Positions 44,451 to 52,900 of a stretch of DNA of 64,000 nucleotides are shown here, one piece after another. A program made the translations under genes and the position numbers. The DNA is taken from assembly GCA_003326205.1 (NCBI GenBank), contig LWTK01000036.1:372001-436000 (forward strand), in the 5' to 3' direction. Below the pieces are notes generated by a model. The model did no database searches. It was not told the origin of the DNA and saw only the letters and a program-made list of their open reading frames with translations. Source of the stretch: Nostoc sp. ATCC 43529 (GTDB taxonomy: Bacteria > Cyanobacteriota > Cyanobacteriia > Cyanobacteriales > Nostocaceae). The number at the start of each line of letters is the position of its first letter. Positions within the stretch are counted from its first letter, which is position 1.

Positions 44451-45362
44451 ATGCCTAAGTTTCTCAGGTTAATCATAAATCTAGTAGTCGTTGCTGCATT
44501 TTTACTCATATCTCACCAGGTTTGGGCACAAGATTGGCGTCCTGTTCGCGGTGGTATTCCTTTTGGCATCAGTGGTATGGCTTTAATCGAGCAGCAAAGC
44601 AATTCTTTAGATTTTTTGATTGTTCATGATAACAAAAAACCTAATCAAAGCCGTCTAGCAATTATTAGCCTCAAACACAAAAAACAACCTGAATATTTTC
44701 CCTTAAATTGGCCAAATTCAACAGAATTGCCTATTGATTTAGAGTCTCTAACATTTGTTCCGCAAAACAAAAAATTGGATTTTATCTCTGTAAGTAGTAC
44801 AGGCAAAGCTTATTATCTGAGATTAGATATTACTAATAAAAATATTTCGATTATTCAAGAATTCAACTTACCAGAAATTACGCCAAAAAGCAATCTAGAA
44901 GCATTTGGGTTGCAATACATAGATGGGAAATTAGTAGCTATTTGGGCCGATCGCGGTGAAGGAGAAACACCAGCAACCATTTATTTTGGAGAATTTAATC
45001 CCAAAACTTATGAAATTAAGCTTTCAGGTTCTGGAAAATTAAAAGTACCATTTCCGTCTGGAAATGTCCGACATATTTCTGATTTAAAAGTAGATTCATC
45101 GGCAATTGTTTACATAACATCAGCAAGTGACGCTGGGGATGATGGGCCATTTCAGTCAGCTGTATATGTTGCTGGTTACTTGAGATTATCTGGTAATGAT
45201 ATAAGCTGGCGATCGCATCCTCAACTTGTTCCCCTTTATCGCTCTTACTACCACAAAATTGAAGCTATGGAACTGATTCCAGGTGCCCAAGGCGGCGTGA
45301 TTGTAGGCACAGATGACGAAAATCTAGGTTCCTATGTATATATCGTGGGTGGAAATAACTAG
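44451..45362 (+). CDS. Secreted/periplasmic protein of unknown function
   Basis: About 303 aa from ATG 44451 (MPKFLRLIINLVVVAAFLL); an upstream TTG at 44424 is less likely. The N-terminus is a clear signal peptide with probable cleavage at HQVWAQ-DW. The mature part has FGISGMALIEQQ, FLIVHDNKKP, DLESLTFVPQ, NLEAFGLQYIDGKLVAIWADRG, RHISDLKVD and YYHKIEAMELIPG segments. They suggest a six- or seven-bladed propeller-like fold of the SdiA-regulated/esterase-like type, but I do not recognise a named family. Its last codon lies in a MITE: the terminal inverted repeat CTAGTGGTC begins at 45359 and supplies the TAG stop. Confidence 0.7.
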   Translation: MPKFLRLIINLVVVAAFLLISHQVWAQDWRPVRGGIPFGISGMALIEQQSNSLDFLIVHDNKKPNQSRLAIISLKHKKQPEYFPLNWPNSTELPIDLESLTFVPQNKKLDFISVSSTGKAYYLRLDITNKNISIIQEFNLPEITPKSNLEAFGLQYIDGKLVAIWADRGEGETPATIYFGEFNPKTYEIKLSGSGKLKVPFPSGNVRHISDLKVDSSAIVYITSASDAGDDGPFQSAVYVAGYLRLSGNDISWRSHPQLVPLYRSYYHKIEAMELIPGAQGGVIVGTDDENLGSYVYIVGGNN

Positions 45363-45481
45363 TGGTCTGTCCCATTAATTTTGCAAGCAAAAAGTGTTCG
45401 TAGTAAGGACTAAAGTCCTTGATTTTTAAGCACTAAAGTGCTTACTACGAACTTTTCAGAACTAATGGGACAGACCACTAG
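45359..45481. mobile_element. 123-bp MITE with 19-bp perfect terminal inverted repeats
   Basis: CTAGTGGTCTGTCCCATTA at 45359-45377 and TAATGGGACAGACCACTAG at 45463-45481 are exact inverted repeats. The interior has nested stems (GTTCGTAGTAAG / CTTACTACGAAC, GGACTAAAGTCC, GCACTAAAGTGC). There is no coding capacity, so it is non-autonomous. It sits between convergent genes, provides the TAG stop of the upstream gene, and as RNA would form a strong hairpin able to terminate both transcripts. A 26-bp solo end lies at 12365-12390. Confidence 0.85.
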
Positions 45482-45506
45482 TTTTCAATCAATAGCCTAT
45501 ACTTCC

Positions 45507-46598
45507 TTACACATTAAAGCGGAATAACATCACATCCCCTTCTTGCACAATATACTCTTTTCCTTCACTACGAACCAATCCTTTTTCCTTGGCAGCATTC
45601 ATGGAACCAGTGGCTACCAAGTCCTTATAAGCGACGGTTTCAGCGCGGATAAATCCCCTCTCAAAATCACTGTGGATTACGCCTGCGGCTTGAGGTGCAG
45701 ACATTCCAGCATGAATTGTCCAAGCGCGGGTTTCTTTGGGGCCGCAGGTGAAATATGTCCGCAAGCCTAAAAGGGTGTAGGTAGCACGAATTAATGACTT
45801 CAAACCACCTTCTTCCACACCTAAAGACGCCAGGAAATCAGCTTTATCTTCCTCTGGTAATTCCACTAATTCAGCTTCAACTTGAGCAGAAACTATGACA
45901 ACTTGAGCATTTTCTGTTGCAGCAACTTGGCGCACTTTTTCCACAAAATCATTACCCTTTGCCAAGTCATCCTCAGATACATTAGCTGCGTAGATAATTG
46001 GTTTATTAGTCAGCAGTCCTAATCCTTTAATAATCTCCGCTTCTTCTTCATTCAAACTCACTTGACGCACCGATTTACCTTCATTTAAAGCCGCAGTTAA
46101 CTTTTCTAAAACTGTGACTTCAAACTGAGCATCTTTGCTAGTGCGGGCTTGTTTGCGAGTGCGATCGATTCGTCGCTCAATTTGTGCTAAATCTGATAAA
46201 CCCAGTTCTAAATTAATGATTTCAATATCTCGCACTGGGTCAACAGAACCAGCAACGTGGATAATATCATCATTTTCAAAACAGCGTACCACGTGGACGA
46301 TCGCATCAACTTCCCTGATGTGGGACAAAAATTGATTACCTAATCCTTCACCTTGACTTGCACCTTTCACTAAACCGGCAATATCCACAAACTCCACACG
46401 TGCGGGGACAATTTGTACCGAACTGCCAATTTTAGCAAGAACATTTAACCGTTCATCCGGTACTGCGACAACGCCGACATTCGGTTCAATCGTGCAAAAA
46501 GGGAAATTAGCCGCTTCTGCTTTGGCGTTAGCAACTACAGCATTAAATAAAGTAGATTTTCCGACGTTGGGAAGTCCGACAATTCCGGCTCTTAACAT
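45507..46598 (-). CDS. ychF: Redox-regulated ATPase YchF (Obg family)
   Basis: A 363-aa P-loop protein that hydrolyses ATP rather than GTP and associates with ribosomes. G1 is GLPNVGKSTLFNA near the N-terminus, followed by NFPFCTIEPNVG, DIAGLVKGASQGEGLGN, a central coiled coil (about 130-200) and the C-terminal TGS domain (TYFTCGPKETRAWTIHAG...DFERGFIRAETVAY...EGKEYIVQEGDVMLFRFNV). Full length. It is monocistronic; convergent with the 44451 gene across the MITE. Conserved housekeeping gene. Confidence 0.97.
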   Translation of the reverse strand: MLRAGIVGLPNVGKSTLFNAVVANAKAEAANFPFCTIEPNVGVVAVPDERLNVLAKIGSSVQIVPARVEFVDIAGLVKGASQGEGLGNQFLSHIREVDAIVHVVRCFENDDIIHVAGSVDPVRDIEIINLELGLSDLAQIERRIDRTRKQARTSKDAQFEVTVLEKLTAALNEGKSVRQVSLNEEEAEIIKGLGLLTNKPIIYAANVSEDDLAKGNDFVEKVRQVAATENAQVVIVSAQVEAELVELPEEDKADFLASLGVEEGGLKSLIRATYTLLGLRTYFTCGPKETRAWTIHAGMSAPQAAGVIHSDFERGFIRAETVAYKDLVATGSMNAAKEKGLVRSEGKEYIVQEGDVMLFRFNV

Positions 46599-46996
46599 TT
46601 TGGATTTTAGATTTTGGATTTTGAATTATATTACCAAGGTAATTCAAACAGGTTCCGGTATGGTTTGGGGAATTGTTCCTGGAACTGTTTGAGGTATCGG
46701 CCCCGGTACAGTTTGAGGAATGGGAGCAGGTACTGGTTCTGGTACAGGCCCCGGTACAGGTTGGGGAATGGGAGTCGGTACTGGTTCCGGACTAGGAATT
46801 TGTGGTTCGTCGGGTATATAGATAGCAGTAGGATTAATCATCACCAGTTTAAATTTAGATTATTCAACCCTCCCAACCTAAATGACAACTCCAGCCGTTG
46901 ACATCTCCCCAAAAGACTATACCTGAAATTGGGCATTGGGCATGGGGCATGGGGCATTGGTTATGAATTATTCTCCTTGTCTCCTTTGTCTCCCGA
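46599..46996. other. 398-bp region between ychF and yidD with Pro-rich-encoding repeats
   Basis: It contains the degenerate GGTACTGGTTCCGG/GGCCCCGGTACAG repeats described separately, then a GGGCATTGGGCATGGGGCAT spacer block near 46931. The ychF promoter must lie just upstream of 46598. No RNA gene was recognised. Confidence 0.5.
46644..46844 (-). CDS. Possible small Pro-rich repeat protein
   Basis: A 66-codon minus-strand frame encodes MMINPTAIYIPDEPQ followed by degenerate VPxPIPQxVPGPVPEP repeats (unit about 6-12 residues). Such P-[IV]-P-x repeats could be a real extended peptide, but the coding DNA is itself a short tandem repeat and the opposite strand is also open through it (R-Y-R-x-R-Y repeats). 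There is no signal peptide or obvious ribosome-binding site. Kept as a weak candidate because the ATG-ATG start and stop are intact and it precedes ychF in the same direction. Confidence 0.25.
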   Translation of the reverse strand: MMINPTAIYIPDEPQIPSPEPVPTPIPQPVPGPVPEPVPAPIPQTVPGPIPQTVPGTIPQTIPEPV

Positions 46997-47221
46997 CTAC
47001 TTCTGTTTTACCTCCGGTACTGGGTCGTAACCGCCTGGATGAAAGGGATGACAGCGTAAGATGCGTAGGGTTGCCATCCAGCTACCGCGCAATACTCCAA
47101 ATCGTTCAATGGCTTGAATGGCGTACATCGAACAAGTTGGTTGAAAACGACAACTCGGAGGAAACAATGGCGAGATAAACATTCGGTAGCCGCGAATCAG
47201 CCAAATTAATAATAGTTTCAT
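46997..47221 (-). CDS. yidD: Membrane protein insertion efficiency factor YidD
   Basis: A 74-aa membrane-associated amphipathic protein that assists YidC-dependent insertion. The family signature is complete: [35 protein letters not shown] and the C-terminal [15 protein letters not shown]. The three conserved cysteines are present. It stands alone here, not in the usual rpmH-rnpA-yidC operon. Start ATG at 47221. Confidence 0.95.
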   Translation of the reverse strand: MKLLLIWLIRGYRMFISPLFPPSCRFQPTCSMYAIQAIERFGVLRGSWMATLRILRCHPFHPGGYDPVPEVKQK

Positions 47222-47282
47222 TACAGTTACCTAAATCTTATAAATTAGTTATAGAGGTAAAAATATTCATTTTGTAGCATCT

Positions 47283-48005
47283 TTGTTGATTACATTTTCT
47301 GATTTCACCTCAATTTTGCTTTTATGGCTGCAAATTGCCTTGCCAGAGCCTACCGTAGGCATAGCTGGAATTTGGGTCTTATTCATCCTCCTGATTGCAT
47401 GGGTGGTAAACCGCTTTGCTAATGGTGAGGCAGAAATCGTCAGGAAGATAGTTCATATTGGCACTGGTAATGTGATTTTACTCGCTTGGTGGCTAGATAT
47501 TCCGGCTAGCGTCGGGATTACGGCCTCGATTTTAGCAAGCGCAATCACTTTACTATCCTACCGATTTCCGATTCTTCCTGGCATTAATAGCGTTGGACGC
47601 CAAAGTTTAGGGACATTTTTTTACTCTGTGAGTTTCGGTATTTTAATTGCCTGGTTCTGGTATTTGCAACAACCGCAGTATGCAGTATTAGGCATTTTAG
47701 TTATGACTTGGGGAGATGGATTAGCTGCTTTAATTGGGCAACGCTTTGGTAAACACAAGTACAAAGTCTCTGGGTCAGAAAAAAGTTGGGAAGGCTCTTT
47801 GACTATGATGCTTGTTAGCTATCTCGTCAGCAGTTTGATTTTAGTCGGAACTCAAGGAAACAGTTGGCAAAATTGGGCAATATCATTTTTAGTGGCTTTG
47901 ATTGCTACTGCTTTAGAAGCTTTTTCTTTTTTGGGTATTGACAATTTAACAGTTCCTTTAGGAAGTGCGGCTCTCGCGTTCTTTTTAAGTCAATTAGTTT
48001 TTTAG
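47283..48005 (+). CDS. Polyprenol/phytol kinase-like membrane protein
   Basis: A 240-aa integral membrane protein with about seven hydrophobic helices. Motifs of the CTP-dependent dolichol/phytol kinase and CDP-diglyceride synthetase-like family are visible: VRKIVHIGTGN, YRFPILPGINSVGRQSLGTFFYSVS, VMTWGDGLAALIGQRFGKHKYKVSGSEKSWEGSL. Cyanobacterial members phosphorylate phytol or phytyl phosphate to recycle chlorophyll side chains for tocopherol and phylloquinone. No ATG precedes the conserved region; translation must use TTG at 47283 or 47286. It converges with the acyltransferase gene across a perfect 23-bp hairpin at 48028-48081. Confidence 0.8.
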   Translation: MLITFSDFTSILLLWLQIALPEPTVGIAGIWVLFILLIAWVVNRFANGEAEIVRKIVHIGTGNVILLAWWLDIPASVGITASILASAITLLSYRFPILPGINSVGRQSLGTFFYSVSFGILIAWFWYLQQPQYAVLGILVMTWGDGLAALIGQRFGKHKYKVSGSEKSWEGSLTMMLVSYLVSSLILVGTQGNSWQNWAISFLVALIATALEAFSFLGIDNLTVPLGSAALAFFLSQLVF

Positions 48006-48027
48006 TTACAGCCAAAAACAATGCAAT

Positions 48028-48081
48028 AAATACACCAATTGTAGAGACGCGATGAATAGCGTCTCTACAATTGGTGTATTT
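48028..48081. terminator. Perfect 23-bp hairpin between convergent genes
   Basis: AAATACACCAATTGTAGAGA+CGC (48028-48050) and its exact reverse complement (48059-48081) enclose an 8-nt loop GATGAATA. It lies 22 bp after the kinase-like gene's stop and touches the stop of the opposing acyltransferase gene, so it can end both transcripts. The central GTAGAGACGC is the same dispersed palindrome arm as at 38330 and 55354. Confidence 0.7.
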
Positions 48082-48082
48082 G

Positions 48083-49171
48083 CTAATTGATCCCTTCTGC
48101 CCGGTCGGTGAGCTTGTCGAACTGCTGCCCTCTGCCTCCTGCCTTCTGAACCAACAACTGATTAATTTGAATTTGTAGTTTTTCTCGTAATTTTTGCGCC
48201 TGCTGATAAGCTGCTGTACGTCCTTTGTTTGAGTCGATGGCTACTTCTGGTGATTCTAAGGACTCAATAAAATAACGTAGACGAGTTTTCATTGCCCAAA
48301 CTCCCATTGAGGGAAACAAAAGTAAGCCAAACATCAAAGGCGAGACAGGCAAAAATGGTAACTTGACTAATCGTTGTAATTTGGTGACATTAACACTCCA
48401 AGGATGGAGAAATTCACTACCGATGCAAACTACTGGAAGAATGGGAATATGATAGCGATCGCTCAGTTGCATAAAACTCACATCAAACTTTTGTAGTTGA
48501 TAGCGTTGTCTCCAACCTTTTCCAGGTCCCCTTATCCCTTCGGGTGCATATAAGAGAATTTTACCTTGGGCGATGGCAGCCTCAAAATCATTGAATTCTG
48601 CTCGCACGCCACCTAAAACTTGCGACCATTTGGGTGGTAACCACCAAATCATCCAAGGATGGTCAAATAATGCTGGACTTGCTAGGGGTTGCACTCTCCA
48701 TCCTTTAGCTTCACCTAATAAATAAGCTAAAGTCAAAAAATCCCAAGGAAAAGACATCCCTGCGTGATTCATCGCCACAATTAATGGACCTTTTGGCGGT
48801 AAGTTTTCGATTTGCTGCAATTCTCCCCGAAAATAATATTTGACGATGGGGGCGAGAACTTCTTGGCGAAAAGCTTGTTGGTAATGGGGATCGAAGTCAC
48901 CAACTTCTTGACGCGGCGAACGACAACCTAAACGCAACCAACGACTCAACATTGCTAGATAAAATCCACCAGGAATTAAAAATAATCCATATTCGAGCCA
49001 ATTCCAGCCATCTGGATCTTGATGATAGTGTTGCCAGTGGCGGTTAAATAAAATTAGCCAGCCTGGAGGATACCAAAGACAAAACCAGTCGAACCAGCTA
49101 AATTTATAGCCTTGACCTGGTGCTTTTTCCTGTTGAGTGTTGAGAAGATTTTCTGAGTGTTGATTAATCAA
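48083..49171 (-). CDS. Lysophospholipid acyltransferase family protein (PlsC-like)
   Basis: A 362-aa protein of the glycerolipid acyltransferase superfamily. The catalytic block is VAMNHAGMSFPWDFLTLAYLL (His and Asp of a longer-than-usual H-x-D spacing), followed by GGVRAEFNDFEAAIAQGKILLYAPEGIRGPGKG, equivalent to the PEGTRS acyl-acceptor loop. Hydrophobic segments near residues 25-75 suggest membrane association. Cyanobacterial relatives acylate lyso-phosphatidate or make hydrocarbon/sterol-like esters; the acceptor cannot be specified. The C-terminal ~80 residues are basic and glutamine-rich. Confidence 0.82.
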   Translation of the reverse strand: MINQHSENLLNTQQEKAPGQGYKFSWFDWFCLWYPPGWLILFNRHWQHYHQDPDGWNWLEYGLFLIPGGFYLAMLSRWLRLGCRSPRQEVGDFDPHYQQAFRQEVLAPIVKYYFRGELQQIENLPPKGPLIVAMNHAGMSFPWDFLTLAYLLGEAKGWRVQPLASPALFDHPWMIWWLPPKWSQVLGGVRAEFNDFEAAIAQGKILLYAPEGIRGPGKGWRQRYQLQKFDVSFMQLSDRYHIPILPVVCIGSEFLHPWSVNVTKLQRLVKLPFLPVSPLMFGLLLFPSMGVWAMKTRLRYFIESLESPEVAIDSNKGRTAAYQQAQKLREKLQIQINQLLVQKAGGRGQQFDKLTDRAEGIN

Positions 49172-49726
49172 AATAGCAATATAAATTAGGCTGCAATTGA
49201 CTTAACAAAATATTTTAGCTTTATACATTTGCCGTTGACATCTGACTTCAGAAGTAAAATCAACTACACTTTCTCAGCAAAAAATATCCCCGACTTATTT
49301 AATAAGCCAGGCATCTGACCCTGATGATTGGATTTATAAATAAAATATTAAGTAAAGGAGGAAATGCGAAAATTCCAAATGTTACGCAGGAATTTTCGGC
49401 GCTATATAGTACAGAGATAAATATTTAACAATCGAACATAGTACTATTTTCCGCCAGTCAAAAGACTAAACTTTATTTTTATTTTATAAATACCTTCTAC
49501 ACTTGTTTCATCCCAACAAGCTTTTATTTGCCCTGAATAACAGCAATTACTAAGGTCAGAGCATTGCTGCACCATAGCTTTCACAGTCAGCAGTAAACAC
49601 TAATAATTGCCTTTAGGTTTGACCAAAAGATGCAATTTATCTGCGGGCACATAATATCTAATGGTTATTAAAATTCTTCCTCAAGCCGGAGATAAATGAT
49701 GTGACATTTGTCTTAATCTTCTGACT
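49172..49726. other. 555-bp intergenic region, no gene recognised
   Basis: AT-rich and without the spacer repeats seen elsewhere. It separates the divergent acyltransferase and XRE genes. An 18-codon frame at 49364 is preceded by AAGGAGGAA, but the spacing (2 nt) is too tight for a normal ribosome-binding site. It presumably holds the promoter of the XRE-kinase operon. Confidence 0.4.
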
Positions 49727-49981
49727 ATGGAACTAGAAAAGTCTATAAAAATTGCAGATATAATCCGCGAACTTCGGCAGCAACTCGATTTGTCTCAGAA
49801 AAAGTTTGCAGCTAATTTGGGAGTTTCCCTGCGAACAGTCAATCGCTGGGAAAACGGATCTGCGGTGCCTTCACAGATGGCACTAAAGCTAATTGAAGAA
49901 ATGCTAGAGAAGATGGGCGAACCAGGGAAAAAACTACTAACTGAGTATCTCTCTAAAACAAGGCAAGGGGAGGACTACTGA
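49727..49981 (+). CDS. XRE-family helix-turn-helix regulator
   Basis: An 84-aa Cro/C1-type HTH protein. The five-helix domain is IADIIRELRQQLDLSQKKFAANLGVSLRTVNRWENGSAVPSQMALKLIEEML (residues ~8-60), with recognition helix VSLRTVNRWENG. The stop TGA is followed after one base by the ATG of the giant hybrid kinase, which indicates translational coupling and a shared function. It could autoregulate the operon or be a DNA-binding output. There is no toxin-antitoxin partner. Confidence 0.85.
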   Translation: MELEKSIKIADIIRELRQQLDLSQKKFAANLGVSLRTVNRWENGSAVPSQMALKLIEEMLEKMGEPGKKLLTEYLSKTRQGEDY

Positions 49982-49982
49982 G

Positions 49983-52900
49983 ATGAGCGTCAAATTACTA
50001 GAAAAATTCTTGATGACGCGCTCTGGCTCAGTAACTTATGGCGTGATGATTTTGGCGGTAGTAGTTGCCTTAATAATGGCGCGATTATTACAGCCAGTAT
50101 TCGATCCGAGTGTGTTTACCTTTTTTTATGCTGCCGTGGCGGTTAGTGCGTGGTATGGTGGCATGGAAGCGGGTATGCTAGCGATCGCTTTATCAGCCAT
50201 AGTCGCCTTCTACTTTCTCATTGAACCAGTCTACTCGTTTGAGATCCCAAGCTTTAGCGTTTTGGTACGATTAACAACTTTCTCACTGGTCTCTTTATTA
50301 ATTACTGCACTTTTCTCAGAATTACAAACTGCTAAAGCTAAAGCAGAGTCAAGTCTGAAGTTGTTACAAAATAGCGAAATGCGGTTTAGCCGACTCGCAG
50401 AATCTAACATCATTGGAGTCATTGTCAGCGACCTCAACGGCCGCATTATCGAAGCCAATGATGCCTTTCTGAAGATGGTCGGTTACACGCGAGAAGATTT
50501 GTCCGCCAAGGAAATCGATTGGCGCCAAATCACTGCACCTGAATCTCTGATTTTAAGCGAGCGTTGCGTTGAAGAACTCAAAAATAGCGGAGTTTGTAAA
50601 CCTTTTGAGAAAGAATATATTTGCAAAGATGGTTCTCGCGTTCCTGTTTTGCTTGGTTCTGTCCTCGTAGAAAATGGCCAAGAAACGGTTATTGGCTTTG
50701 TTGTTGATTTGAGCGAACGCAAACAAGCTTTATCGGCATTACAACAAGCCAATGAGCGAGTGACGCGCACCCTAGAAAGCATGAGCGATGCATTTGTCAG
50801 TTTAGACCGAGATTGGCGAATCATTTACCAAAATACTGAAGCAGAGCGAATTAACGGCAAATCCCGTACAGAAGTTGTTGGTAAGTGTCACTGGGAAGAG
50901 TGGCCGGCATCAGTAGGCACAAATGTTGAGCGACAATACCGACGAGCGATGGCAGAACAAATTCCCGTCCACTTTGAACATCATTATTACTTGCCATGCG
51001 AATATGACTTGTGGTTGGAGATTCACGCCTACCCTTGTGAAGATGGTCTTGACATTTTCTTTCGTGATATTACTGAGCGCAAACAAGTAGAACAAATCTT
51101 ACGTGAAAAGGAGGAACGCCTGAGGTTAGCTAACGAGCGTTTCGAGTTAGCGGCCGCTGCTGTCAATTGTCTTATATATGACTGGGATATAGAGCAGGAT
51201 CGGGTTGAAAGAACCGAAGGTTTAACGCGAATTTTAGGCTATCCCCTCGATATTGCCCAAAAAACTGGTAATTGGTGGCGTCAGCTTGTCCACCCAGAAG
51301 ATTTACAACGTGTAGAAAGTGAAGCGGGGGTTGCGTGGGTAAATGGCAATCGCTACACTGCTGAGTATCGAATTCGCAACCAAAATCATCAGTATGTGTA
51401 TGTCCTAGACCAAGGAATAGTTGTCAAGCGAGATGCTGACGGCAAACCGCTGCGCGTAGTTGGCAGCACTACAAATATCAGCGAACGCAAGCAGATAGAA
51501 GAGGCACTGCAAGAACAGGAGAGAAAATACCGTTATATTTTTGAAGCCGCAGGGGTATCAATTTTTGAAGAAGATTTTTCCCTAGTCAAAGCAGCCCTTG
51601 ATGAATTAAAAGCACAAGGTGTAGAGAATTTTCGCGCCTTTTTTGCCGAACACCCTGAGTTTATTCAACAAGCCGTTGGCATGGTGATAATTGCCAACGT
51701 GAATAACGCAGCTGTGCGAATGTTTGGCGCTGAAAATAAAAATGAACTCCTGGTTCCGCTTCATCAAATATTTGTACCGGAAACTCTAGAAGTATTTGTC
51801 GAAGAATTGCTAGCAATTACTGATGGGGAAACTTACTTAGAATCAGAAACGATTCTCAAAACTCTTCAAGGAGAAAGTCTCAATGTCTTGTTTACAATTA
51901 CCTTTCCCCCAGCAAATGCTAAATTTGACAGCGTATTGGTAAGCATCATGAATATCACTGCTCGCAAGCAGGCAGAAGCCGCAGTTAAAGCTAGTGAGGA
52001 GCGGCTGAGGAGTTTTGTAGAAGCGAATGTAGTCGGGATTATATTTGGTGATGTGGAAGGTGGCATCAATGAAGCCAATGAGGAGTTTCTGCGAATTGTT
52101 GGCTATAGCCAAGAGGATTTGCAAGCCGGTAAACTACGCTGGACTGATATCACACCACCAGAATATCTTTATTTAGATGAACTAGCCATTGCCGAGGCCA
52201 AAGCCAAAGGAGCCTGTACTCCTTATGAAAAAGAATACATTCGCAAAGATGGTTCTCGCGTACCCGTTGTCATTGGCTACTCTCTGTTAGGAGAATCTCG
52301 GCACAAAACAGTGGTATTTATTCTTGATATTAGCGATCGCCAGCAAATAGAAAAAGCTTTGCACCAGAGTGAAGAACGCTTCCAAGCTTTTATGGACAAC
52401 AGTCCAGCCGCAGCATGGATTACAGATGCAAACGGGCGCGTACTTTATCTCAGCCCGACTTATTTCCGCACATTTGAATTAGCAACAAATAACGCCATTA
52501 ATAAAAATATTTTTGAGCTTTATCCAGCTGAAATTGCTCAGGTATTCCTCAGTAATATTAAAATAGTTGCCCAGACAAATCAGGTATTGGAAATCATTGA
52601 GTCTGCCCCGCGCACAGATGGCAGCCTTGGCGAATTTTTAGTATACAAGTTTCCCATCGCAGACCCGTCTGGGCAACACTTGGTAGGAGGAGTTGCAGTT
52701 GACATTACCGAACGCGAACGCGCCCTTCGAGAACGCGAACAAGCCCAAAAAGCATTACAAGAGCGTAGTGAAGGACTGAAGTTGCTGTTTGAAACCGCCA
52801 GCGATTTGCTGTCAACCGAGCGCCCCTTGGATTTGATGAACACCTTGTTCAGCAAACTCTCGGCGCAGATGCATTTGGATTTTTATTTCCACTATTTGAT

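Noticed and set aside
49364..49420. 18-codon basic frame (MRKFQMLRRNF...) after AAGGAGGAA
   Set aside because: The Shine-Dalgarno-like sequence is too close to the ATG (2 nt), and there is no supporting context.
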